64,000 nt of DNA from Chrysomallon squamiferum (lineage: Eukaryota; Mollusca; Gastropoda; Neomphalida; Peltospiridae). Both the position numbers and the translations under genes were made by a program. The notes beneath the pieces were generated by a model. That model was not told where the DNA came from, made no database searches, and saw only the letters and a list, made by a program, of their open reading frames with translations. The stretch's first letter is position 1. Every line of letters begins with the position of its first letter. Shown one piece after another: positions 53,219 to 64,000 of the stretch. Location: positions 14,659,862 to 14,723,861 of the forward strand of contig CM022670.1 of NCBI GenBank assembly GCA_012295275.1, given 5' to 3'.

Positions 53219-56200
53219 CTGAAAGAAACGAAAAATACATCTCACTAAAATTTATTTACAAACATATTTTTAACCAATACTTCCTCAAAATAAATAGAAT
53301 ATTATATTTAAGGAATTTATAAGTAACTTGCAAAACTTCAGCAAGAGAAATGGGTCATAGATGGATAGAATCGGAGGACTATTTTATCTATTAATATTTT
53401 AACGTGGGCTTTTTTCAGTAATTTACTGACTGCAGAAACATTTATAATAGCATCAGTACCGGGGGCCCTGAATTCAGTATTTTACAATCCACTTGTTCTG
53501 TATGTATTTAAATTTAAACTGAACATTTAAATTTAAACGTTTTCTCAAGACAGAGCATTTGTAATCAAACAGAAATGATTTTTGTGGTCAACAAAACAAT
53601 GAACAATTTCAGCAATATTTTAGAAAGTGGCTAATATTTTTACTGTCATTTTAAACTACATGAACAATAAGTTAATTTTTAAATAAACTACTGCATGATT
53701 TCAGCTAATTACATGAGAATACTTGTAAAGCCTGCTATTTGTTTAGTCAACAGATGTGCCATTATTTGCATATATAGTATAAAATAATAAAAATTTAGTA
53801 GTGTTTGTGACTCACTTTTACAAGTTTTTCTGTCATCAAGCAGTGTAAATGGAGGCCTGCATGAACAGGAAAAACCTCCTTCGTAGTTGTTGCAGATTTG
53901 ACTGCAGCCTCCATTGTCCACTGAACACTCATCATAATCTGTAAGAAAGTGTTAAATCAGTGTCTTATCATTTCAAAATTTCTTTTATGGTTTCAATTAC
54001 AGGTATTTAACCAGGTTTGGATATTAACAAATTTCATAATTTTAAAACTTTATTTAATTATTTTCATCATATATTTAACCTTGTATAAACATTATTATAT
54101 TGTATATTAACAATTCATTTCATTTTAAAACTTTATTTTATTGTTTTCAGCTTATTTTTATCCAGATCTGAGTTATAAGATGAGGAATTACTTTAACTGA
54201 TTTTAGAATTAAAACAGTTTCATTAAGTTGTCAGTATCCATTTATATTACTTTTGGATTATTAACTAAGCCACCAAAATTAAAATTTTTACAAAATAACA
54301 ATTACTTGGCTAATGTCCAGAATTACAGCACAAAAATTAAATAAAACAAAAAACAAACAAGTATTTCAAAGTGGACAAAATCACAGTGCAATAAAAACTA
54401 TTTCAAACACTAATGAATTATCAAAAATGGTTCAAACTTACCTACACATTTTCCTTTGCGTTGGACATAGCCAATAGGACATTCACACCTGTATGAGCCA
54501 GGTAAATTGTAACACTTGCCTCTGCATACCCCTGGCATCAAACACTCATCAATATCTGAAGCAAAGAAGTTAGTTTATCAAACACTGTATACAAAGCAAA
54601 AACAACTTGTGGTGTAAAAACCCACATAGATATTACTTATACAGTTAAAACTACTTCCAAGAGAAAAAACAACAACACAGAAATCAATTTACAGATGTTA
54701 TTATAAACACAATTAAAGCTTTTTATCATGTAATAAAACATAGAAGTCATAAATATAAACCTGAGATTTAAATACATTCTTTATGTTTTCCTTTTATAGA
54801 TTTCATCATCATCATTATTATCATTATTATTATTATTTAAAGGTTTAAAGATAAGAAAATTTACTGACTAGAAATACATTCATTAAATGTGTTTAGAAAA
54901 TGGCTCTTATATAACAGAAAATATATATTTAGCTATTTTGTTTCTGCAATACAGTTCATCCAGCATATCTGATACATTTATCAGTTATACCTTTACAGCT
55001 GCGTCCATCACTGGACAGAATGTAGCCTTGCTTTCTACACTGACACTTGAAAGTCCCGTAGCTATTGATACAGTGATCCTCACACGGCTTGTTTCTGTAA
55101 CATTCATTTATGTCTGAAAAACAAAACACAGAAGTAAAACAGTTTCAGAAATATTTTTGGAGGTGGCTAATATTTTTACAGTCATTAGAAACAACATGAA
55201 CAATATGTTAATTTTTAAATAAAACCCCTGCATGATTTCAGCCATTTTATAAGTTGGTATGCCAGCTATTTATCCACATTATTATTTTCATATATTACAT
55301 CATAAACAAATTTCAGTAGCATTTTGTATTTAAATAATTAAATTACAGACATAAAAGAAAATGGTAGTAATACAACAACATAAAGTCAAAATATATTTTA
55401 AATAAATAATTTTGTTGTTAATGAAAATAATTTAGAATGTAAACTAATGAAAAAACATACCAACACACATAGATTTGTTTAGATGGTAAACTTCAAAACC
55501 AGCTACAGTACAGAAACAATGAAAAGAGCCAACAGTGTTTTTACAACCTTGTTCACAACCGCCATTGTTTACCTTGCATTCATCATAATCTGAAATAAAT
55601 CGAATAAAATAATCACGTTACTAAAAACTGAACTCTTTCTACTTTCCTCTGATCATTATCATTGCTTCACTATTTACTTCTCTTTATATTAACAATGGGA
55701 TTGGTGAACAAGAATAGTAGTCTACATAAAAATCTTGCAATATTTTTATTAACAATGAGTCTGGTCACAAGGCCTAGCCAATACGAAGAAACTTCCAAGG
55801 TTATTGAGTTTAGTCTATCAGGAATATTTTTAAATTGAAAAATCTTTATTTCATATGTGTCATTGGTTCTGTGTTGCAATGATAAAATTGAATGATTCAG
55901 ATATTCAGTGAAACATCTCCAGATTACTGACATTTTTCTATTCTGAACGTATTACAGTTTAGTTCGGGTATGGTTTTCTGATGTATAACTGTATTTTCAC
56001 CATGTTGCAAGTTGCTGTTATATAAACATCATTTACAAGTATTTTTTTCCTCTTTAATATACCTAATATTTAAAAATCTTTATTATGATTTCTTCATTTG
56101 TAACTTATTATCATCTTTATACTTTAGTAAACTTATATTTATGACACCTATCAGATATTTTGAATAAACACGCATATAAATATTACCCGTTTAATTAAAT

Positions 56201-59200
56201 ATCTATAAATAGAAGTTTCAGACTCACCTGTGCAAGTTTTGCCGTCTGCCATTAACTTAAAACCAACGTCACAAATACAATAAGCACTTCCTCTCGTGTT
56301 GATACATTTGTAGGAACATCCATGATCTCCCTTACATTCATCTACATCTAACAAAACAAACTTTGTATTAATCACATTAAGTAACAGATGCACAGATGAT
56401 AGCATTAATTCATATGAAGCAGGAGGCAGAGGTTTTACACAGAGAATAAAAATGTTAACTAACCCTCTTGTGTTTTAAGATATTAAAGTGATGAACAAAA
56501 CAATATAATAATACTAATAATATAGATATATAGTTATAATGATAAATCTATTGGTAACACATTTCGGCAAAACAGTATAAGATGTATAACTTAATTTACT
56601 ATCTCAGTCACAAGTAGATAAAGCTACATTTATATTTGGATGTTTGCTTTATACAGAGACATACAGACACACACACACACATATATATATATACACACAT
56701 GTGTGTGTGTGTGTGATCACATTATCTTACCAATACAAGAATGTCTATTTGATGCTAATACAAAACCCTTTTCATCGCAACTACAAACATACGATCCATC
56801 AGTGTTGCTACAGGTTTGATCACAATGGTTTCTGTTATCCAAACACTCATCCACGTCTGTTAAAACAAGAAATATCATTCAGTAAGTACTAGTAAATGAT
56901 TCAAACTTTCACATATTTAAATTAATACTGGCCACAGGCAATAAACACTGTGATGAAGCCATAACTTATTTTTTATTATTTTTATTATAATTATGATAAT
57001 TATATAATTTGATATCCAATAAGCGCTGTCTAAACTAAATAAATATTCATCTTTCATTGTAATTTTAAACACATATATGAATGTAATGTTTTGTTTGTAA
57101 ACTTGCAACTGAAAAAATTATATATGGTAGAAATTAATATAAATTTTCTACAGTTGTTATATATCTGCCCCAATAACTCATTTACTATTTTCCAGGAGAA
57201 CATCAAACTTTTCTAACATTCTAGTCAATCAGTAATTGCTATAGAGAAGTGGAAGGACCCTCAGTTCTCATTGGTCAAAAGATCTTGCTACAAAAATCGA
57301 AGAAACTTTATTAACCTTTGCAAGTGCGTTTATCCTGATCAAGTTTGTATCCAGCTGCACATGTGCAGTAAGCACTTCCTTCGGTGTTAACACAGTGATC
57401 AGAGCAGCCATATGCATTGTCCAAGCATTCATTAACATCTTTAAAAAAAGAGAAAAATTCACATTTATTAACATGTTTGAAAAAAAGGAACAAATATTTT
57501 ACTTTCATTAACATCTTTGAAAAAAAAACATTTATATAAAGAAATATTTGCTATGATAAAATGATACTTAATTTGCAAATATATTTGTAAATATATTTTA
57601 CTAGTTGGCAGAATTGAACATATTCACCTTTTTTTTTAATAATTAATATCACAATTAGAAAATTACTATAAATAAACTTTTTCTTATGTTAATGTTAATT
57701 AAACATGACTTTAAATTATAAACTATGAAGTTTGCTATAAATATAAAAAATAAAAAAACACAAAAAGAACAGTTCAACACAATTCTCATTACATTTTAAA
57801 TATTCAATTTTTAAAATCTTGTTAAAGCACTGAGATAAGAAGTGTTTGTTACGAGTGGGAGGGACTGTTTTAAATAGCTTACCCATGCAGGTGATGTTTC
57901 GGGCTGGGTCTCCCCAGTACCCCAGCTGACAGAAACAGTCACTGACTGACGTCTTTGCTGTGCCGTTTGTCACAGAAAACGGCGGGCAACGTTTACAGCT
58001 GTTATTCAAATCTCCTCGATAATAACCAACAGGACAAGCTAAATTACATATCAACCATGTTAACATTACACAGTTATTAGCACTGTTTAAATTAGCTATG
58101 ATTTACATTACATAGCTGTAAGTATTATTCATATTATACACATATTAGCATTGTTTTTATTAGCTGTTAACTTTGTTTATATTGCACATATATTTGAATT
58201 ACATATGTTACTTAGATATTATTTATATTACATAGCTATTAGGATTGTGTATATTGCTGTTGTAATTTAATGCCAAATAAAGAGATTTCAATAAATAAAT
58301 ATAATGCCTGGAATTTTCTGAGTGAATTGGGATATTATACATATATCCTGGAATATATATGCATATAAGTATGTGTATCTGTGTGTCTTTCTTGTGCATT
58401 GCAATTTCCTAATAACTGCAACAGCAAAATACAAATGTCACAACATCAGACCTGAACAAGTTGTTCCTTTTGTTCTGTAGCCAGGCAGACATTCACACCT
58501 GTATGATCCAGGTATGTTCAAACAGATGTGATCACACAAAGTTCCATTGTACTCTTCACACTCATCTCGATCTGAAATTAAACACATCCTCACTGTTGTA
58601 AAACCAAACACTACAACTGTCAGCTAGGAAAATAAATGTAAACTAAGAACTGTTGTACAATGATACTAACAGCTATGTAATATAAATAATACAAATAATA
58701 CTAATAATTAATATAGAATAATACTAACAGTTATGTAAAATAAATAATATTAAAAGCTATGTAATATAAATAAGCTAATAGCTAATGAAAAACTGTCAGT
58801 TTAACGTAAGTGTGAACTGAGAACAAATTTAAAAAGTACTAATTAACATAACTGTAAATAATGATTTGTTACACCAGGAAAAATGTATTAGTTAATAATT
58901 TAAGCAGTTTGGTCTACAAAACTAAACTGCACCATTGTCTGTATTTTGTTTTATGTGTGGTTTGTTGTGTATTTGAAGCATATCAGTAAAATGTCATATA
59001 CCAACGCATGACATGCCATCAGGTCCAATGTGGTAACCAGGTTTATCACACTGACATTTGTAGGAGCCATGAGTGTTGACACACCCTTCTTCACAGACAT
59101 TCTCCCCCTCCATGCATTCGTTGATATCTGAAAAATAAACATAGAAGGTCAAACAAACAAGTAGAAAGAGGTTATAATAATCTAAAAAGTATTCCAGTTG

Positions 59201-62200
59201 TTTTTGTTTCACTTAAAAATGTATTCATAGTTTTTAAAACTGAACTATGGTATCTCTAATAATCCATAATTCCTGCAAAACATGGCTGGCATTATGTATT
59301 AAATATGTTAATGATGGCATCTGAGGTGGTTAGGAAGAATAAATAATTCACCTGAGTTGATGTAAAATCATTATTGGACTTTTATATTTAGTCATCAAAA
59401 TGACTGATTCTACAAATGGACTACTGATATATATATTTTTTAATCTTTCTTGTTTATAAAACAAAATACACCTGATTATACACACCAATACATGAAACTT
59501 GATCTGAGGACAGAGTGAAACCTTTTCCTGCACAGTAACACTCAAACGAGCCTACTGTGTTGTGACACAGCTGTTCACACTTCGTGTTTCCACTGGCACA
59601 TTCATCAATGTCTGTGAACAGTCAAATCAGTTAATTATTAATGTATATTAAATTTTATAAAGGTATCTAATGAATATTCAGGAAAGAAAAGGTATATCCA
59701 ACCTAAATATATATTTTTTTTTTTTTTTTTTTTCTTAAGATACAATTATTAAAAATTACATCTAACCTATTTATAAATCATAAACTATAATAAAGTTTTT
59801 AAAATTTTTATACATGACTTTTCACTAGATTTCTTAGTCTGCAATTAGTGATAAAATAAATATAGCTGTATTCCAAAAGATTGAAAATAATATATACAAA
59901 TAAGATATACTGAAATCAAAATATTCAGTGAAGAAACATTTTATCTAACCTTTTCATATATAAATTATATTCAAATACAGTTATGAAAATTTATATCTGA
60001 CCTTTCACTACATTTGTTAACATGCAAACTGTGGTAAGAATAATGTAGCTGTATTCCAAAAGAAGAGATTCAACGTAACATGTACATATGAGATATACTG
60101 AAATCTGTGTGAGCAGTGAGAGGTGGAGAATCCAGCAAGCACTCACCCACACACCCACGTTTGTCACTGTCCAGCTGGTAACCTGCAGCACAGGTACACG
60201 TCACTCCCCCGTCAAAGTTTTCACATCCTTGACTACAGTAATCTGGGTCATCACATTCATTAATATCTGAAACAAAATAAACCTCAAGTTTCAGTCATAC
60301 ATTCGTAAGAGTCGGGGGTCTCCTAATTAAAGAAACTTTGACAAGCCAGTTCAGCAGCAGATTTTAATACTGCCAGTTAAACAACAGAATATTAAAAAAT
60401 ATATATAATAAAATAATTAATTATTACTAATAACATAAACAAAAGTACAGTTAGAATCTAGATGCAGTTTCTAATGTTCCATGCACAGGGAAGCACTTGG
60501 ATTACATATAATATGGGAATTATTACCAACACAATTTCGCTGATCATCCATCAAATAGTATCCATCTCCATGGCACTGGCAGTAAAAAGATCCATCAGTG
60601 TTTACACATTTGTGATTACAACCAGCAGCATCATCCTGACACTCGTCAACATCTGCAACAGTTTGTAGAAATACTAAGTAACCCATGAAAACATAATTAG
60701 CATTATTGTTAAAGATGACTGATTTGCACTGTTAATGTTTTATAATATTTAATGGGGTTTTTTAAAGAAAATGTTAGAGGCAAAAATTAAATGAAAACTT
60801 CTGTCATGTTATCTGGCTTACTTATACTGAATTTATTTTGGTCATGGATCTTTGTTTCAGAGAGAAGCTGATGTTTTAGGGAAATGGTAATGAAAAATAG
60901 TTTTATTAGTAAAAATTAATGATACTTTAAACAGAAATAATAATATCAAACTTCAAATTTTATGCTATTATTTTTTCTTTTTAATGAGTTATGGAAATTT
61001 TATATATACACGATGTTTCCTAAAACAATACTAGACATTATCTGCACTGTTCGCTGTAACTCTCCTTTGCTTTAAGCACAAAATCTGTCAAAATGGCTGC
61101 CATAAGCCTTTTTCATTTTTAACTAATTCAAAATATATTTTAATTTATTTCCATTCTGCAATACTCAAATGCTAGCAAAATATTTTTTAAATTGAAATCG
61201 CATCTTGTGTGAAAAAAATAAGACAACTACTGCTCAATTTAAAGAGTCATTTTCAAAAGCCACCTCTACAGATGACTCCATCTACTTCTGAGCTGTAACC
61301 CACAGGACAGATACACCTGGCCGACCCTTCAGAGTTCTCACAGCCATAGTAACATGTCAGCAGGTTAGCAGAACATTCATCTATATCTGTAAAATAAATC
61401 TTTAAACAGTTATCTGAAATGGAAGAACAGTTTACTTGATATATTTTGTTGTTTTTGTTGTCATTTCAAAAATACTGATTTGCTTGAAAAGGTGACTGAT
61501 TTTGATATGTTGTTTTTAGTAATTTTAAAATGTTATCTACTAGAACATAAATTCAGTCTGGCATGTTCTATAATGGTTTTTGCACATAATGATATCATTG
61601 TGTTTTTTGTAGATAATCTCATTTTTAAAAACATTCAGTATTATTAATTCAGTTTACTGAAGATTTTCATTACCGATTTTCATCACCTATAAACAATACA
61701 GAGTTTCATTAAAAAAAGAAAGAAATGCAGAACTTTATTAAATAAAAACAAAACGGAATTTTATTAAATAAAAACAAAACAGAATTTTATTACATAAAAA
61801 CAAAACAGAATTTTATTAAATAAAAACCAAAATTAATTTAATTAAATAAAAACAGTACAGAATTTAATTAAATAGAAACTAAGCAGAATTTCATTAAATA
61901 AAAACACTTTAGAATTTCATTAAATTAATGAACATAATATTACTGAAACAAACGATCATTCCTGTATACCTGTGCAAGGAATATTCCTTGAAGGATTTCC
62001 AGTGAAGCCTTGGCGACACTGACAGTCGTAAACTGACAGTGCGATGTATTTTCTGTTTAGCTGTCGTATTTCTGAGTTGGGGGGACACGGATGGCACTTA
62101 TTATCATACTTGCTGTAATAGTGGTCTGTGGGACAGTCTAGTTCATTATAAACAGAAATATAAAATTATATTTCATCTTAGATTATCATACTTGCTGTAA

Positions 62201-63668
62201 TAGTGGTCTTTGGGACAGTCTAGTTCATTATAAATAGAAATACAAAATTATATTTCATCTTGGATTATCATATTTGCTTTAATGTAGATTTATGGGACAG
62301 ACTAGTTCATTATAAATAAAAATATAAAATTATATTATATTTTAGATTACAAACTAACAGAGTAGAAGTGACAAAAATGCTGTGATGTATTTATCTTCTT
62401 AAAGCATTAACATTAATTAATTAATTAATTACATAATAAACACAAATTGAATAATTCTTGCAATTCTGCATTTACCTAAATTTCATTTTTCATTTCATGT
62501 CCTTTAATAAATAGTTCTCAAATAAATAACAATAGTCTATTTTATATTAATTTTATATTAATTTTATATATTTTTAGTGAAAATAATAAATAACTATTAC
62601 ATACTGAATTTTAATCTTTTGACAGAAATGCATGTTTGTTTATATATATATTAAAGAATGCCATGTTGTTATGAAACAAAGAAAAAAATCACAGGTTAAA
62701 AAAAATGCATTAAAAAGCCACAACCATTACAAAGTAGTATATTTTTTGGGCAACATGTAGTTGTTTATGTTTTAAAAACTGGATTTACGTACCAAATATT
62801 AACTTTGTATCTTGACCTAGAAGATTTATTAATAAAACGTTACCTGTGCATGTTCGATTGTCTGTATCAATCACCTTTCCGATCTGTGTACATTCACACC
62901 TGTACGATCCCTGTGTGTTTACACACAGGTCCTCACAATCAGAAAGCCCTTCACTGCACTCATCTAGATCTGTAACAATTTGTTAATAATCTTCCTCATA
63001 TATATATATATATATATAAATTGTGTGATGTGTGTGTGTGTGTGTGTGTATATAAATATATATGAGGAAAGTGATTAACAAATTGTCAAATATATGTGTG
63101 TGGAGTATAGATATCATATAGATATTTATATTGCATTAATTATCCTGTGTTATTATTGTTATTTGTTTATATAGTATATTTTTAAAACAAATAAAAATGT
63201 ACTGCTTTGATGTATAAGATATGAATAATCTTTTTCATGCATTATTTTATATTACCATAATATATGATTTTAAAATAATTACAAAATTTTGTCATAGTAC
63301 TAAAAAAACACACTATCTCTTTAAGATTTACTGATACATGTCATCATAATTATTCTAGAAAGTGAGTTTTAAATAATACTGATTAATCATACTAACATAT
63401 TTACTTTCATTTTGGAGAAAATCTTATCATTCAAACAATATTTCACTGACTAAAAAATAAACCATTGCCAAGATAGAAAAACAAAATGTACAAGTTTCCT
63501 AATCTAAGGTGAAATACCTGTAGAAATTAACAAAAACTTACCTTCGCAAGTGTCTTTTATCTCTAGCTAATCTAAATGACTTTGTGTCACAGTGGCAGAC
63601 AAACGAGCCAAATGTGTTCTCACACTTGTCTTCACAGCCACCATTATTTATATCACACTCATCCACAT
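52335..63668 (-). CDS. Multi-EGF, GCC2/GCC3 and sushi extracellular protein, middle part of gene
   Basis: Nineteen exons, each one domain and phase 1-1, are strung along the minus strand. EGF: 63668-63542, 62969-62844, 61386-61264, 60652-60527, 60266-60147, 59611-59486, 59127-59002, 58571-58452, 57438-57316, 56856-56731, 56347-56228, 55589-55461, 55113-54991, 54555-54442 and 53938-53816. GCC2/GCC3-type: 62137-61970 and 58038-57883. Sushi: 53218-53021 and 52529-52335. Most EGF modules begin D-x-D/N-E-C, the calcium-binding type. The protein should be secreted or a large ectodomain acting in matrix or cell adhesion. The architecture recalls SVEP1, SCUBE and fibulin families, but GCC2/GCC3 modules set between EGF runs plus terminal sushi domains do not match one named protein I can recall. 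Both ends lie outside what is visible. About 856 codons are covered. Confidence 0.88.
53615..55285. repeat. Duplicated intron blocks 53615-53760 and 55141-55285
   Basis: Two intron segments about 1.5 kb apart share long matches such as GTGGCTAATATTTTTAC, ACATGAACAATA and GTTAATTTTTAAATAAA, followed by CTGCATGATTTCAGC. They flank the EGF exons 54555-54442 and 55113-54991. They are either traces of segmental duplication of EGF exon units or copies of a dispersed repeat. Confidence 0.7.
57883..58038 (-). other. GCC2/GCC3-type cysteine module 2
   Basis: The exon encodes [20 protein letters not shown], then a short spacer and [18 protein letters not shown]. This is the pattern of the ephrin-receptor-like GCC2/GCC3 module. 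Its exon is phase 1-1, like the EGF exons around it. Confidence 0.8.
59800..60120. repeat. Tandemly duplicated intron segment
   Basis: Two adjacent copies of about 150-190 bp share ACCTTTCACTA-type, TAGCTGTATTCCAAAAGA and GATATACTGAAATC segments. They lie just before the EGF exon 60266-60147, on its 3' side. Confidence 0.6.
61726..61925. repeat. AT-rich minisatellite, unit about 30 bp
   Basis: Six to seven units of AACAAAACAGAATTTTATTA with AAATAAA linkers lie about 45 bp downstream of the GCC2/GCC3 exon 62137-61970. Confidence 0.85.
61970..62137 (-). other. GCC2/GCC3-type cysteine module 1
   Basis: The exon encodes [20 protein letters not shown], a spacer and [19 protein letters not shown]. 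It has the same spacing as the second module about 4 kb downstream. The acceptor and first twelve codons are part of an 82-bp tandem triplication. Confidence 0.8.
62103..62348. repeat. 82-bp tandem triplication across a splice acceptor
   Basis: Copies at 62103-62184, 62185-62266 and 62267-62348. Each contains, on the minus strand, AATGAACTAG and about 37 bases of exon-like sequence. The leftmost copy holds the functional exon start (62137). The other two are decoy acceptors that come first in the transcript. Confidence 0.92.
63542..63668 (-). other. EGF exon with apparent 1-nt insertion
   Basis: The module reads [20 protein letters not shown] and ends ARDKRHLR, where the last cysteine is expected. 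Removing one base from AGACACTTGC restores RTCE and the phase-1 exon end shared by all other exons. The exon is 127 nt, while every other exon of the gene is a multiple of three. As written, joining to the next exon gives an immediate stop. Confidence 0.75.
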
Positions 63669-64000
63669 CTGAAATTAATATTTTAAATAATACGTAGTTC
63701 TTTGTACTTCACAGTCACCGATGTTGAATTTTCTAAATTATGCTGTTTTACTATATATACAAATATTACTTAAATTAGTAAGGATTTATTAATTTATTTA
63801 TTTATTTTATTTATTTAATTTTATATTTATTTTACTTTATTTTATTTTTATTTTTTATTATTGTTATTATTATATTTTGTTTCAATTAAGTATTTTTTTT
63901 ATTTATTTTTTTATTTTTATTATTTTATATTATTATTTGGATAGTTAATAAATGGTCAGAGTCTTTTGTAAAGCAGTTATACTTGAGAGAATGACATTTA
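63669..64000. other. AT-rich right edge, probable intron
   Basis: T-rich low-complexity DNA with TTTA repeats. No exon is visible. It lies upstream (minus sense) of the rightmost EGF exon and is most simply an intron of that gene. Confidence 0.5.

Overview
This is AT-rich, intron-rich animal nuclear DNA crowded with microsatellites and minisatellites and containing one 200-base assembly gap. A diverged SINE near 51.2 kb has a body I recall as typical of mollusc genomes. Together with the gene families present (dispanins, an EGF-bearing receptor phosphatase, a PLAT-lipoxygenase, a FREM/FRAS1-type protein and a multi-EGF/sushi protein), it suggests a mollusc or close lophotrochozoan. This is inference; I have run no search. 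Genes were rebuilt by hand from splice sites, intron phase and protein family patterns. Most lie in short exons, so single-frame ORF calls mostly mark repeats.

Layout. (1) 0.3-12.4 kb, minus strand: three tandem CD225/dispanin (IFITM/SynDIG-like) small membrane protein genes. Two are complete (111 and 129 residues) and one runs off the left edge. Each starts with a very short phase-1 first exon, and each has a pair of TGACGTA (CRE/ATF-like) motifs 55-110 bp upstream of its start codon. (2) 12.4-15.4 kb: no gene, but a 241-bp pogo/Tigger-type MITE. (3) 15.5-25.6 kb, minus strand: a receptor tyrosine phosphatase with at least three EGF-like modules, one membrane segment, an intact D1 domain and a degenerate D2 domain that has lost the catalytic cysteine. 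Its 5' end is not visible and may lie in or beyond the gap. (4) 25.9-30.4 kb: intergenic, with promoter-like motifs. (5) 30.4-43.9 kb, plus strand: a complete 15-exon PLAT-lipoxygenase gene of 651 codons with all five iron ligands. A tandem duplication has left a truncated copy of the exon carrying part of the iron site. (6) 43.9-44.9 kb: a 28-bp minisatellite directly after the lipoxygenase stop. (7) 47.1-48.1 kb, plus strand: a FREM/QBRICK N-terminal fragment broken by a frameshift, with no later exons visible. (8) 48.2-52.3 kb: a 35-bp minisatellite, AT-rich DNA and the SINE. (9) 52.3-63.7 kb, minus strand: 19 consecutive phase 1-1 exons encoding 15 EGF modules, two GCC2/GCC3-type cysteine modules and two sushi domains. 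The gene continues past the right edge, and its rightmost exon carries an apparent 1-nt insertion.

The genes look like independent neighbours, not a pathway. Several encode cell-surface or matrix proteins. Splice sites repeatedly sit inside or beside tandem repeats (16.5-17.0, 37.7-38.4 and 62.1-62.35 kb), and this local duplication of exon edges is the most unusual theme of the window.
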